NCBI GenBank assembly: GCA_963520375.1
Contig: CAUQQF010000006.1
Location: forward strand, 20,544 to 84,543
Direction: 5' to 3'
Length of the DNA: 64,000 nt
From: JABCPE02 sp963520375
GTDB lineage: Bacteria > Bacteroidota > Bacteroidia > Flavobacteriales > Weeksellaceae
In this document: one piece after another, positions 1-9,029 of the stretch
Layout: each line of letters starts with the position of its first letter
How positions within the stretch are numbered: position 1 is the first letter of the stretch
Made by a program: the position numbers and the translations under genes
Notes under the pieces: generated by a model
The model's input: only the letters and a program-made list of their open reading frames with translations
Told to the model about the DNA's origin: nothing
The model's database searches: none

Positions 1-935
1 CAGTTTCGGTATTTAATATAGAATCTGATGAGGTTAAAGGGAGAATTATCGGTAGAGAAGGACGAAATATCCGTGCTTTGGAATCTGCTACAGGCGTTGA
101 AATTATAGTGGATGATACGCCAGAGGCTATTTTGCTTTCGTGTTTTGACCCTGTAAGAAGGGAGATTGCACGCCTTTCGCTTCATAGACTTGTTACTGAT
201 GGAAGAATTCACCCTGCAAGAATAGAAGAAGTTGTAGAAAAAACCCGCAAACAGATAGAAGAGGAAATCATAGAAGTAGGTAAGAGAACGATAATAGATT
301 TGGGTATTCATGGGCTTCATCCAGAACTTGTAAAAATAGTGGGTAGAATGAAATATCGTTCTTCCTATGGGCAAAACCTGTTACAGCACTCTAGAGAGGT
401 AGCAAATATAGCTGCCACTATGGCTGCGGAGCTGGGATTAAATGTGAAATTAGCTAAAAGAGCAGGATTATTGCACGATATAGGAAAAGTTCCAGAAGAA
501 GAGTCTGAATTACCACACGCGCTTTTAGGAATGCAGTGGGCAGAGAAATTTGGAGAAAATCCAGAGGTGGTGAATGCTATCGGTGCACACCACGATGAGA
601 TAGAAATGACCTCTCTATTATCTCCAATCATTCAAGTAGCCGATGCGATATCAGGAGCAAGACCTGGAGCAAGAAGACAAGTTTTAGAATCATATATCCA
701 AAGATTAAAAGATTTAGAAGCAGCAGCATTAAGCTTTGATGGAGTTTCTAATGCGTTTGCGATACAAGCGGGTAGAGAACTGAGAGTAATGGTGGAGAGT
801 AGCAAGGTAAATGATGAAAGAGCTCATCAGCTTTCGTATGATATTTCAGAGAAAATACAAAACGAACTAACTTACCCAGGACAAGTAAAAGTAACAGTAA
901 TCCGCGAAACTAGAGCAGTAAATATAGCAAGATAA
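1..935 (+). CDS. rny: ribonuclease Y, C-terminal part (5' end outside window)
   Basis: This is the 3' portion of the endoribonuclease that initiates mRNA decay at the membrane. The frame is open from base 3 with no start codon in the window, so the gene is truncated by the window edge and not broken. The first residues read as a KH RNA-binding domain (GREGRNIRALE at about bases 51-83). The HD phosphohydrolase domain follows, with the metal-binding HD pair in LLHDIGK near bases 469-489 and a second histidine pair in GAHHDE near 583-600. The missing part should hold the N-terminal membrane helix and coiled coil. A hairpin terminator follows directly. Confidence 0.95.
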   Translation, partial: VSVFNIESDEVKGRIIGREGRNIRALESATGVEIIVDDTPEAILLSCFDPVRREIARLSLHRLVTDGRIHPARIEEVVEKTRKQIEEEIIEVGKRTIIDLGIHGLHPELVKIVGRMKYRSSYGQNLLQHSREVANIAATMAAELGLNVKLAKRAGLLHDIGKVPEEESELPHALLGMQWAEKFGENPEVVNAIGAHHDEIEMTSLLSPIIQVADAISGARPGARRQVLESYIQRLKDLEAAALSFDGVSNAFAIQAGRELRVMVESSKVNDERAHQLSYDISEKIQNELTYPGQVKVTVIRETRAVNIAR

Positions 936-942
936 TTTGAAG

Positions 943-970
943 AGTCTTCCTTTTTTGGGAGGCTTTTTTG
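943..970 (+). terminator. terminator of rny
   Basis: An eight-pair stem (943-950 with 957-964, two G-U pairs) is followed by a run of T. Confidence 0.8.
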
Positions 971-1244
971 TAATTTTGTCAGAGATGAATTTTTGATGAA
1001 AAAATAGAGTATATAAATGAAATTAACTCTCTAATAAAAAATATATTATATCAAATGTATTTTTTTCTCTCTGAGAAATCAATAATTATTTAATTTATTA
1101 TTGTATATTTGCTAACAATTTTAAGTAAGGCTATTTATTTTTTGTAATTTTTGTGCTATAAAATTTATAAATCCTTATTTATATGGGTAGGCGTAGTAGT
1201 TCTATCCTTTAGGAATTTTACAATAAACTAAAAAAATCACAATT
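971..1244. other. non-coding gap, rny to FabH-like gene
   Basis: This very A+T-rich stretch contains no open frame of note and no recognisable RNA gene. The only signal I see is a TATATTTG box at 1104-1111, which would give the next gene a leader of about 125 bases. I find no clear structure in that leader. Confidence 0.6.
1104..1111 (+). promoter_or_regulatory. -7 box (TATATTTG) for the FabH-like gene
   Basis: The box matches the flavobacterial TAnnTTTG element. No good TTG element lies at the right distance upstream, so this is tentative. Confidence 0.4.
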
Positions 1245-2312
1245 ATGCCAAATACTATAATCATAGGTTCAGGGTCTTATATTCCAGAGAGAGTTATTGA
1301 TGGAAATTATTTTTTAGATGCTGTTTTCTATGATGAAAATGGAAAAATTATAGACAAACCTAATGAGGAAATTGTTAAAAAATTTGTAGAAATCACAGAA
1401 ATTGAACGCCGTAGGTATGTGAATGATGATGAGAACAATTCTGATATTGCGACAAAAGCCTCTGAAAGGGCAATTCAAGATGCTGGAATAGACCGCGAAA
1501 CTCTAGATTATATTATCTGTGCGAGTAATTTTGGAGAAATCAATGTAGATGGGATAAGTAGCTTTATGCCTTCTATGTCTGCAAGAATAAAGCATAAACT
1601 TGGCATAAAGAGCAGAAAGTGTGTAAATTATGATATGATTTTTGGCTGTCCTGGCTGGGTAGAATCTATGATTTTGGCGGATTCTCTCATAAAGGCAGGA
1701 AAAGCCAAAACTATTCTTGTGGTGGGTTCTGAAACACCGAGCCGAGCATTAGACCCATATGATAGAAATAGAATGATTTTTGCAGATGGTGCAGGTGCTG
1801 TGGTTGTAAAAGCAACAGATGATGAAACTGTGGGAATGATTTCTTCGGCGACTATTTGTGATAATCAGGAAGAAATTACTTATTTGGATATGGATTGTTC
1901 TTTAAATAAGGACCATGACCCAAAGAAAAAATATATCAGAATGGCAGGAAGAAAAATTTATGAATATGTTTTGACGAATGTTCCTCCTGCAATTAAGGAA
2001 ACTATCGATGCTGCGGGAATTGATATAGATGATGTAGAAAAAATTCTAATCCACCAAGCTAATGCTAAGATGGACTATGCAATCATCCCAAGACTCTACA
2101 AGCTCTATGGCAAGAACGAATATGACCACAATATCACTCCTATGATTATCCAAGAAATGGGAAATACTTCTGTGGCGAGCATTCCTACGATGTATGACCT
2201 CATTACAAAAGGTAAAATGGAAGGACACAGCATGAAAAAAGGAGATTATATAGTGATGTGTTCTGTGGGTGCAGGGATGAATATCAATGCATTCGTTTAC
2301 AAAATGCCTTAA
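1245..2312 (+). CDS. 3-oxoacyl-ACP synthase III family protein (FabH-like)
   Basis: This is a thiolase-fold condensing enzyme of 355 residues. The catalytic triad of the KAS III family is complete: Cys135 in FGCPGW, His270 in IHQAN and Asn307 in GNTSVASIP. It is therefore expected to join an acyl-CoA or acyl-ACP starter with malonyl-ACP. It is longer than housekeeping FabH (about 320-330 residues) and carries an N-terminal insertion around residues 25-45. It stands alone with its own terminator, not in a fab or pigment cluster. A specialised role (unusual starter units, or secondary lipid synthesis) is possible but not shown by the sequence. Confidence 0.85.
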   Translation: MPNTIIIGSGSYIPERVIDGNYFLDAVFYDENGKIIDKPNEEIVKKFVEITEIERRRYVNDDENNSDIATKASERAIQDAGIDRETLDYIICASNFGEINVDGISSFMPSMSARIKHKLGIKSRKCVNYDMIFGCPGWVESMILADSLIKAGKAKTILVVGSETPSRALDPYDRNRMIFADGAGAVVVKATDDETVGMISSATICDNQEEITYLDMDCSLNKDHDPKKKYIRMAGRKIYEYVLTNVPPAIKETIDAAGIDIDDVEKILIHQANAKMDYAIIPRLYKLYGKNEYDHNITPMIIQEMGNTSVASIPTMYDLITKGKMEGHSMKKGDYIVMCSVGAGMNINAFVYKMP

Positions 2313-2349
2313 CAATTGAATACTTTTTTCATACAAAAACTATAAAAAC

Positions 2350-2384
2350 CACATCAGCATAAATCTATGCTGGTGTGTTCTTTT
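2350..2384 (+). terminator. terminator after the FabH-like gene
   Basis: A twelve-pair stem with one imperfect pair (2350-2361 with 2366-2377) is followed by TTCTTTT. Confidence 0.75.
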
Positions 2385-2411
2385 GAATAATATTTATATT
2401 TTTAAAAACCT

Positions 2412-3605
2412 ATGCAGAAACAATTTTTACTTCTCTTTGGGATTTTTGTAGTCTTAGAAATATATGTTTATCAGGGAGTTAAGAATTTGGCTCAAAATCC
2501 TTTTATCAGAGGAGGATATGTGGTGGCTAATGCTCTGATTTATGCAATTATTTTCTATTTTGCTGTTATCAGACCAGATTCCTCCAAAGTTCCTTTTATG
2601 ATGAATATTGTGATGATATTCATCGTTCCAAAACTGGTTATGGTTCTTTTTCTTTTGGTGGACGATATTTTTCGGTTTGGGAAGTATTTGGTTCAGACTT
2701 TTTCTGCCAAGGCAAGCCACTATCCAGAGAGGAGAAAATTCCTTGGTTTGATGGCTTTGGGCGGTACTATACTGCTTTCTCTTGCTGTGATAGATGGCAT
2801 TATTTTTGGAAAATATCGCCATATTTTAAGAAAAGTAAAATTAAAATTTAAAAATCTTTCCAAAAGTTTCAAAGGATATAAAATTGTCCAAATTTCTGAT
2901 GTTCACAGTGGGAGTTTTTCTGACCCTTCCAAATTGCAGCACGCTATAGATTTAATCAATGAGCAAAAACCTGATTTAGTGCTGTTTACAGGAGATATGG
3001 TGAATAATTATGCCGATGAGTTTAAGCCTTTTATACCTTTATTTTCTCAAATTAAGGCTAAAGACGGGAAGTTTTCCGTTTTGGGAAATCATGACTATGG
3101 ACTTTATGGGCAATGGAATACGAGCGAGGAGCAAAAACAAAATGTTCCAAAACTAATTGATTATCAAAGACAAGCAGGTTTTGAAATGCTCCGAAATGAG
3201 CATAGAGTTTTTGAAAGAAATGGCGAAAAAATCTATCTTTTAGGAGTAGAAAACTGGGGAGAGCCGCCTTTCCCTCAGTTTGGTGATTTGGATAAAGCTG
3301 TAAAAGGCGTTCCTACGGATGCAGTGAAAGTACTGATGTCACACGACCCTACTCATTTTGATGCAGTGGTAAAGACTCATCCCTCTGATATTCAGCTGAC
3401 TCTGTCTGGGCATACTCACGGAATGCAGTTTGGTCTTGATTTGAAAAATGTGAAATGGTCGCCAGTGCAGTATCGCTATAAAAAATGGATAGATTTATAC
3501 GAAAGTATGGGCAAATATCTCTATGTGAATAGAGGGTTTGGAGTCATAGGTTTTCATGGAAGAGTTGGGATTTATCCAGAGATTACTTTGATAGAATTAG
3601 ATTAA
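2412..3605 (+). CDS. membrane-anchored metallophosphoesterase (YaeI/YkuE type)
   Basis: Three or four N-terminal membrane helices (residues 5-55, about 65-90 and 110-132) precede a calcineurin-like phosphoesterase domain that starts near residue 150. The five metal-binding motifs are visible in order: SDVHSG, FTGDMVNN, GNHDYG, MSHDP and SGHTHGMQ. Relatives of this architecture hydrolyse phosphoester bonds at the membrane, and YaeI acts on UDP-diacylglucosamine. The substrate here cannot be told from sequence. It is a single-gene unit ending at a strong hairpin shared with the convergent speA. Confidence 0.88.
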   Translation: MQKQFLLLFGIFVVLEIYVYQGVKNLAQNPFIRGGYVVANALIYAIIFYFAVIRPDSSKVPFMMNIVMIFIVPKLVMVLFLLVDDIFRFGKYLVQTFSAKASHYPERRKFLGLMALGGTILLSLAVIDGIIFGKYRHILRKVKLKFKNLSKSFKGYKIVQISDVHSGSFSDPSKLQHAIDLINEQKPDLVLFTGDMVNNYADEFKPFIPLFSQIKAKDGKFSVLGNHDYGLYGQWNTSEEQKQNVPKLIDYQRQAGFEMLRNEHRVFERNGEKIYLLGVENWGEPPFPQFGDLDKAVKGVPTDAVKVLMSHDPTHFDAVVKTHPSDIQLTLSGHTHGMQFGLDLKNVKWSPVQYRYKKWIDLYESMGKYLYVNRGFGVIGFHGRVGIYPEITLIELD

Positions 3606-3624
3606 TCTTTTAAATATAAAAAGA

Positions 3625-3653
3625 AAAACCTCCAAATTTTGGAGGTTTTTTTA
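3625..3653. terminator. bidirectional terminator between phosphoesterase gene and speA
   Basis: A near-perfect AACCTCCAAA/TTTGGAGGTT stem has T-runs on both strands and serves two convergent genes. Confidence 0.85.
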
Positions 3654-3659
3654 TTGTTT

Positions 3660-5051
3660 TTAGTAACCTAATAATTTTAGGACATCTTCAGGTTTTTGCT
3701 CTTCGCTAAATACCTCATATTCAAGCTCTCCATCTTTATTTCTGTTGATAAGAATATGTTTTGGCTGTGGAATCAAACAGTGGTGAACACCTCCGAAACC
3801 ACTGATGGTTTCTTGGTAAGCTCCCGTATTGAAAAATCCGATATAAAGAGGTTTAGTATCGCTAAACACAGGAAGGTAGATGGCATTGGTATGCTGTTCA
3901 GAATTGTAGTAATCATCTGAATCACAGGTCAATCCACCCAAGAAAACTCTTTCATATGAATCTTCCCATCTGTTTAGCGGAAGCATGATGAAATGGCGGG
4001 AAATAGCCCAAGTATCAGGTAGGGTAGTCATAAAACTACTGTCTATCATATCCCATTTTTCTCTGTCGTTTTGGCGTTTTTGGCTGATGATTTTGTAGAG
4101 ATTAGCACCGCTTTCACCAACTGTGAAAGACCCAAACTCAGTGTAAATATTAGGTTCTTCTACGCCTTCTTCTTCGCAGAATTTCTTGATTTGAGATACA
4201 ATTTCATTAATCATATACTCATAGTCATAATCAAAATTAAGAGAAGTTTTTATAGGCAGCCCTCCACCTATGTTTAGGGAATCCACCTCTGGTGCGATTT
4301 TCTTCAAACGAGCATAAACACGCAGACATTTGAATAATTCGTTCCAGTAATATGCGGTGTCTTTTATTCCTGTATTGATGAAGAAATGGAGCATTTTCAG
4401 CCTTGCATTCGGGTGTTCTGCGATTTTTTGGCTGTAATAAGGGATAATGTCCTTGTATCCAATTCCTAGTCTTGATGTATAAAATTCAAATTTCGGTTCT
4501 TCCTCTGATGCGATACGGATACCGATATCAAAGGTTCTGTCGATGCTTTCTGTCAGTTTGTCCAGCTCACGATAATTGTCAATTATCGGCATTACATTCT
4601 CAAAGCCATCATTGATAAGGTTTGAAATTTTTTCAAGATAATCATCTGTTTTAAAACCATTACAGATGACCTCTATATCTCGGCTTACTTTCCCTTTTTC
4701 AAAGAGTTTTTTCACGATATCGATGTCAAACGCAGAGGAAGTCTCCACACTGATATCATTTTTCAGAGCTTCTTCCAAAACAAAAGAAAAATGGCTGGAT
4801 TTCGTGCAGTAGCAGTATCTGTAGCCGTTTTTATAGTCGTTTTTATCGATAGCTTCCGCGAACCATTTTTTGGCTCTTTGTATGTTTTGTGAAATTTTTG
4901 GAAGGTAACTTACTTTCAGCGGCGTCCCGAACTTCTCCACCACATTCATCAGATTGATTCCGTGAAAGTGCAGGCTTTCGCTGTCGTAGTTGAACTCTTC
5001 CTGTGGGAAATATAAGGTCTGGTCTATTAGCTCAGAATATTTTATTTTCAT
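3660..5051 (-). CDS. speA: arginine decarboxylase (biosynthetic)
   Basis: This PLP enzyme converts arginine to agmatine, the first step of putrescine and spermidine synthesis. I place the start at 5051 (MKIKYSELID). The open frame continues to 5114, but that extension (MFAFFLHFCI...) is hydrophobic and unlike relatives. From this start the protein has 463 residues. Lys84 (YCTKSSHF) is the likely Schiff-base lysine of the alanine-racemase-type barrel. A C-terminal beta domain carries the cysteine motif GGLTCDSDD. The glycine-rich phosphate site is LNIGGGLPI. The agmatinase that would use its product is 38 kb away at 43413. It is transcribed alone. Confidence 0.9.
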   Translation of the reverse strand: MKIKYSELIDQTLYFPQEEFNYDSESLHFHGINLMNVVEKFGTPLKVSYLPKISQNIQRAKKWFAEAIDKNDYKNGYRYCYCTKSSHFSFVLEEALKNDISVETSSAFDIDIVKKLFEKGKVSRDIEVICNGFKTDDYLEKISNLINDGFENVMPIIDNYRELDKLTESIDRTFDIGIRIASEEEPKFEFYTSRLGIGYKDIIPYYSQKIAEHPNARLKMLHFFINTGIKDTAYYWNELFKCLRVYARLKKIAPEVDSLNIGGGLPIKTSLNFDYDYEYMINEIVSQIKKFCEEEGVEEPNIYTEFGSFTVGESGANLYKIISQKRQNDREKWDMIDSSFMTTLPDTWAISRHFIMLPLNRWEDSYERVFLGGLTCDSDDYYNSEQHTNAIYLPVFSDTKPLYIGFFNTGAYQETISGFGGVHHCLIPQPKHILINRNKDGELEYEVFSEEQKPEDVLKLLGY

Positions 5052-5190
5052 TTTTTGTAGGTATAAATTTTGAGTTAAAAATGATATGCAAAAATGCAAA
5101 AAAAATGCGAACAATAAAATTTTATCTTATAAACACTTACACACATTATAAAAGATTTAGGTTTTAAATAAAATTCATAATTTTACGCCC

Positions 5191-7113
5191 ATGATTACAA
5201 AAGAAACCATAGACAAGATTTTTTCTGCCATTCGCGTGGAGGAAATCGTCGGCGAATATGTCCAGCTGAAAAGAGCGGGGTCTAACTATAAAGGCCTCAG
5301 CCCTTTTGTAGATGAGAAAACACCGAGTTTTATAGTTTCTCCGAGTAAACAGATTTGGAAAGATTTTTCTTCTGGAAAAGGCGGAACGGCGATTTCTTTT
5401 CTGATGGAAATTGAAGGGTTTTCCTATCCAGAAGCCCTCCGCTATGCTGCTAAAAAGTACGGAATAGAAATAGAGGAGCTGAAAAAAGACCTCACCGAAG
5501 AAGAAAAAAAGGCGCAGACTGACAAGGATTTACTATACAAAATCCACGAAGTGGCGAATGATTTTTTTCAGAACCAACTTTATGAAACTGAAGAAGGGCG
5601 GAATATAGGGCTTTCTTATTTCAAAGAACGCGAGCTGAAACCAGAAACCATCAAGAAATTTCAGCTCGGATATTCTCCAGAACTCAAAAATGCCTTTACA
5701 CAATATGCTGTAAGTAAAGGCTATTCCAAAGAAATTTTAGAAAAATCTGGACTTTCCATCTTTTCGGAAAAATCTACGGAAGGAATAGACCGTTTCCGTG
5801 AAAGGGTGATTTTCCCTATCCATGGGTTTTCAGGGCGTGTGCTGGGATTTGGCGGCAGAATTTTAAAATCAAATACTAAAACCGCGAAATACCTAAATTC
5901 TCCCGAAACAGAGATTTATCATAAATCCAATGTGCTGTATGGATTGTTCCAGTCTAAACAAGCCGTTTCGCGCGAAAATATGTGCCTCTTGGTAGAGGGC
6001 TACATGGATGTGGTCGCCCTGCATCAGTCTGGAATAGAAAATGTGGTGGCGAGTTCTGGAACTTCCCTGACTACAGAGCAGATAAAGCTGATAAAAAGGC
6101 TGACCGAGAATGTTACCATTCTTTTCGATGGCGATGCAGCGGGAATAAAGGCGAGTTTCCGAAGTATAGACATGCTCCTCGCGGAAAGTATGAATATCCG
6201 TATTCTGTTGTTTCCAGAGGGACACGACCCAGACAGCTTTGTGAGGGAAAATTCAATGGAGTTTGTCAAAAATTTCATTAAAGAAAATTCAAAAGATTTC
6301 ATCGATTTTAAAGCTGAAATTCTCCTTAAAGAAGCTGAAAACGACCCAATAAAAAAGGCTGAAGCCATCAGAGATATTGTGAAATCTGTGGCGCATGTGG
6401 ATAATGGGCTGAAACAGGAAATTTACCTCAAACAGATAGCGACTCAGTTTGGGCTCACGGAAAGAAATCTTTTTGATGAACTTCAGGTTCAGAAACAGAT
6501 TTTGAAAGGACAGCCGCAGCCAAAACCAAAACTGGAAATTGTCCCAAAAACGGAGGAAAAGCCTTTTGCAGATTCTGATAAAACGGCGGGATTATTGGTT
6601 TTGGAAGAAAAATTAGTGGAGTTGATGCTGAAATACGGCGACAGGATTTTGACCCGAAGAGACTCTGAAAATAATTCTTATCAAACTACTGTGATAGAGG
6701 AAATTATCCATCATTTTCAGGAAGATGACTGCGAAATCCTTACGGAAACCAATAGAAAAATCATAGATGAAGTTCGGCAGGGCTTGGAACAGAACGAAAT
6801 CCGCTCAGGGAATTTCTTTTTTGGGCTGATGGATGAGGATATTTCAGGGAAAATAGCCGATGCTCTGGTGGAAAACTACGAAACCAGCGATTGGAGAAAA
6901 TTTAATATTTATTTCCGAACCGAGGACGAAGTTTTGGATAAAGTTGTGAGGGATGTTATCCTTCGCCACAAAAGAGAATATGTGCTGAAACTAATAGAAG
7001 ATTTGAAAAAAAGTCTGGATGAAACGGAGGAAAAAGCGGAAATTTATGAACAAATCGTCAGACTAAACCAGCTGAAAAGTAAAATAGACCAAAAACTTTT
7101 TCGGATTTTGTGA
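5191..7113 (+). CDS. dnaG: DNA primase, zinc-ligand-free variant
   Basis: This enzyme makes the RNA primers for replication. It has 640 residues and the normal domain order: an N-terminal CHC2-type domain (about 1-100), the catalytic core and a TOPRIM domain (VEGYMDVVALHQ; DGDAAG), then a helicase-binding tail. The four zinc ligands of bacterial primases (CPFH...HCFGC in E. coli) are replaced by Ser37, Val40, Asp58 and Ser61, while the surrounding residues (EKTPSF, VSP, KQ) are conserved. The domain is therefore kept but cannot bind zinc in the usual way. I recall the same replacement in other Flavobacteriia, so it is probably lineage-wide and not a defect. The start is ATG at 5191. Confidence 0.95.
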   Translation: MITKETIDKIFSAIRVEEIVGEYVQLKRAGSNYKGLSPFVDEKTPSFIVSPSKQIWKDFSSGKGGTAISFLMEIEGFSYPEALRYAAKKYGIEIEELKKDLTEEEKKAQTDKDLLYKIHEVANDFFQNQLYETEEGRNIGLSYFKERELKPETIKKFQLGYSPELKNAFTQYAVSKGYSKEILEKSGLSIFSEKSTEGIDRFRERVIFPIHGFSGRVLGFGGRILKSNTKTAKYLNSPETEIYHKSNVLYGLFQSKQAVSRENMCLLVEGYMDVVALHQSGIENVVASSGTSLTTEQIKLIKRLTENVTILFDGDAAGIKASFRSIDMLLAESMNIRILLFPEGHDPDSFVRENSMEFVKNFIKENSKDFIDFKAEILLKEAENDPIKKAEAIRDIVKSVAHVDNGLKQEIYLKQIATQFGLTERNLFDELQVQKQILKGQPQPKPKLEIVPKTEEKPFADSDKTAGLLVLEEKLVELMLKYGDRILTRRDSENNSYQTTVIEEIIHHFQEDDCEILTETNRKIIDEVRQGLEQNEIRSGNFFFGLMDEDISGKIADALVENYETSDWRKFNIYFRTEDEVLDKVVRDVILRHKREYVLKLIEDLKKSLDETEEKAEIYEQIVRLNQLKSKIDQKLFRIL

Positions 7114-7168
7114 CAGATTGGTTACCTTTGGGAATTGGAATAATTTTTGAGAAAAAGGAGATAAAACT

Positions 7169-7459
7169 ATGTTTATAGTATCATTAAACTACAAAAAGGA
7201 AATTAGTGAAGTAGAAAAATATTTAAAACAACATGTGGATTTTCTGGATAAATACTATTTGCTCGGAAAATTCATCTGTTCAGGAAGAAAAAATCCAAGA
7301 ACGGGAGGAATTATTCTTGTAAATGAAAAAGATAAAGAAATGGTAATTGATATAATGAAAGAAGACCCATTCTATAAAAATGAAATTGCAGAATATGAAT
7401 TTATAGAATTTATTCCGACCAAATTTGATGAAAAATTTGCTTATTTTGTAAATAATTAA
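7169..7459 (+). CDS. YciI family protein
   Basis: This small protein of 96 residues has the ferredoxin-like YciI/DGPF fold. It shows an N-terminal beta strand (MFIVSLNYK), a helix with HVDFLDKYY in the place where the family carries its conserved histidine, a GKFICSGRKNPRTGGI turn, and a C-terminal EYEFIEFIP strand. The biochemical role of stand-alone YciI proteins is largely unknown. It sits between dnaG (55 bases) and clpP (18 bases) on the same strand and may be cotranscribed with clpP. Confidence 0.82.
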   Translation: MFIVSLNYKKEISEVEKYLKQHVDFLDKYYLLGKFICSGRKNPRTGGIILVNEKDKEMVIDIMKEDPFYKNEIAEYEFIEFIPTKFDEKFAYFVNN

Positions 7460-7477
7460 CCTTAAAAAGATTTATAT

Positions 7478-8155
7478 ATGGACATAAAGAAAGAATTTAG
7501 AGATTTTTCTGTAAAACATTTAGGAAATAATGGGCTGGTAACGGACCAATATATGGGAATGTTCAATCCTACCAACCTTACACCATACATCACCGAAGAA
7601 AGAAGGCTGAATGTAGCGCAGATGGATGTTTTCTCAAGACTGATGATGGATAGAATCATCTTTTTGGGAACAGGAATTGATGACCAAGTGGCGAATATCG
7701 TGACGGCACAGCTGCTATTTTTGGAAAGTGCTGACCCAAGCAAGGATATTCAGATTTATATCAATTCGCCTGGTGGAAGTGTTTATGCGGGATTGGGAAT
7801 TTATGACACGATGCAGATTATCAAACCTGATGTAGCTACGATTTGTACAGGAATGGCGGCTTCTATGGGAGCGGTGCTTTTGGTTGCAGGTGAAAAAGGA
7901 AAGCGTTCTGCATTGAAGCATTCCAGAGTGATGATTCACCAGCCGAGTGGCGGCGCACAGGGAGTTGCGAGCGATATGGAAATCAATTTGAGAGAAATGC
8001 TTAAATTGAAAAAAGAACTTTATGATATTATTTCCGAGCATTCTGGACAGTCTTACGAATGGGTGGAAAAAGCATCAGACAGAGACTACTGGATGACTTC
8101 CACTGAAGCGAAAGAAATGGGAATGGTAGATGAAGTTTTGGAGAAAAAGAAATAA
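7478..8155 (+). CDS. clpP: ATP-dependent Clp protease, proteolytic subunit
   Basis: This is the serine protease barrel of the ClpXP/ClpAP complexes. The catalytic Ser129 lies in GMAASMGA and His154 in MIHQPSGG, and the aspartate follows near residue 203. The glycine-rich NSPGGSVYAG strand is intact. The protein has 225 residues, with an N-terminal extension of roughly 30 residues relative to E. coli mature ClpP that may be a processed propeptide. No clpX lies next to it. A strong hairpin follows and is shared with the convergent tatC. Confidence 0.96.
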   Translation: MDIKKEFRDFSVKHLGNNGLVTDQYMGMFNPTNLTPYITEERRLNVAQMDVFSRLMMDRIIFLGTGIDDQVANIVTAQLLFLESADPSKDIQIYINSPGGSVYAGLGIYDTMQIIKPDVATICTGMAASMGAVLLVAGEKGKRSALKHSRVMIHQPSGGAQGVASDMEINLREMLKLKKELYDIISEHSGQSYEWVEKASDRDYWMTSTEAKEMGMVDEVLEKKK

Positions 8156-8172
8156 ATAAAAGCTATAAAATT

Positions 8173-8206
8173 AAAAGGTCAGAATTTTCGTTCTGACCTT
8201 TTTTTG
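8173..8206. terminator. bidirectional terminator between clpP and tatC
   Basis: A perfect twelve-pair stem (8173-8184 with 8191-8202) has A-run and T-run flanks. Confidence 0.9.
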
Positions 8207-8208
8207 AT

Positions 8209-9021
8209 TTAATCTAAATCTCGTTCTTTTAATAGTCTTTTGTGAATGATTTGAGCCATTGCAACACTCATTTCATAGAGTAACAATAGCGGAATAGCCG
8301 CGATAAACATACTGACCACATCGGCAGGCGTGATAATAGCCGCGATAATCATAATGATGACAATGGCGTGTCTTCGGTAAGTTTTCATCAGCTGAGGAGT
8401 AAGAATTCCTAATGAAGTCAAAACATAGACTATCATCGGAAACAGGAAGATAATCGCCATTCCAAAAACCACTTGCAGGAATATGGAAAGATAATCGGAC
8501 AGGTCATAGCTCAGCCTTATTTCATCTGAAATTCTAAAGAAATACCCAAAATTGATAGCGAATGGCAAAATGATGAAATACCCACATAGTGCGCCAAAGA
8601 AGAATAAAATCCAAGTGCCATGGATGATGATAAGGGAATATTTTCTCTCGTTCGGCAGCAGAGCAGGGCTGATAAATCTCCACAGCTCCCAAATAATATA
8701 AGGAAACGCCAGAAGAATCCCTCCAAAAATAGAAATAGACATCATTACATTAAACTGCTCATACAGTTTTCGCACTTGTATAGGAAACGTCTCAGGAAGC
8801 GAAATGCTTTCTTCGCCCAAATATTCTTGGGTAAAATAATTGATGTATCTAAAAGTAGGAAAATCAGGTTTGGTAGGGTAGAAGAGGATATTATCCACTA
8901 CCCAATTGGTATTGATTCCGATGAAAACCGCAGCGATGATTATGGCTATCACAGACCTTATAAGGTGTCCGCGCAGTTCTCCCAAATGGTCTAAAAAAGA
9001 CATTTCTTTTTGGTCGCTCAT
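8209..9021 (-). CDS. tatC: Sec-independent (Tat) translocase subunit TatC
   Basis: This is the polytopic receptor of the twin-arginine export system. It begins with the signature MSFLDHLGELRGHLIRS, in which the conserved HL-ELR forms part of the signal-peptide site. Six hydrophobic segments follow over 270 residues, including the conserved glutamate and proline region around WELWRFISPALLPNERK. A periplasmic loop between the first two helices is longer than in E. coli (roughly residues 45-95). It starts eight bases after kdsD ends, so the two form an operon. No tatA is nearby. Confidence 0.95.
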   Translation of the reverse strand: MSDQKEMSFLDHLGELRGHLIRSVIAIIIAAVFIGINTNWVVDNILFYPTKPDFPTFRYINYFTQEYLGEESISLPETFPIQVRKLYEQFNVMMSISIFGGILLAFPYIIWELWRFISPALLPNERKYSLIIIHGTWILFFFGALCGYFIILPFAINFGYFFRISDEIRLSYDLSDYLSIFLQVVFGMAIIFLFPMIVYVLTSLGILTPQLMKTYRRHAIVIIMIIAAIITPADVVSMFIAAIPLLLLYEMSVAMAQIIHKRLLKERDLD

Positions 9022-9029
9022 TCTGTTTT

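Noticed and set aside
3660..5114. Start of speA at the first in-frame ATG (5114)
   Set aside because: The added 21 residues are hydrophobic and unlike relatives. MKIKYSELID at 5051 matches the family start.
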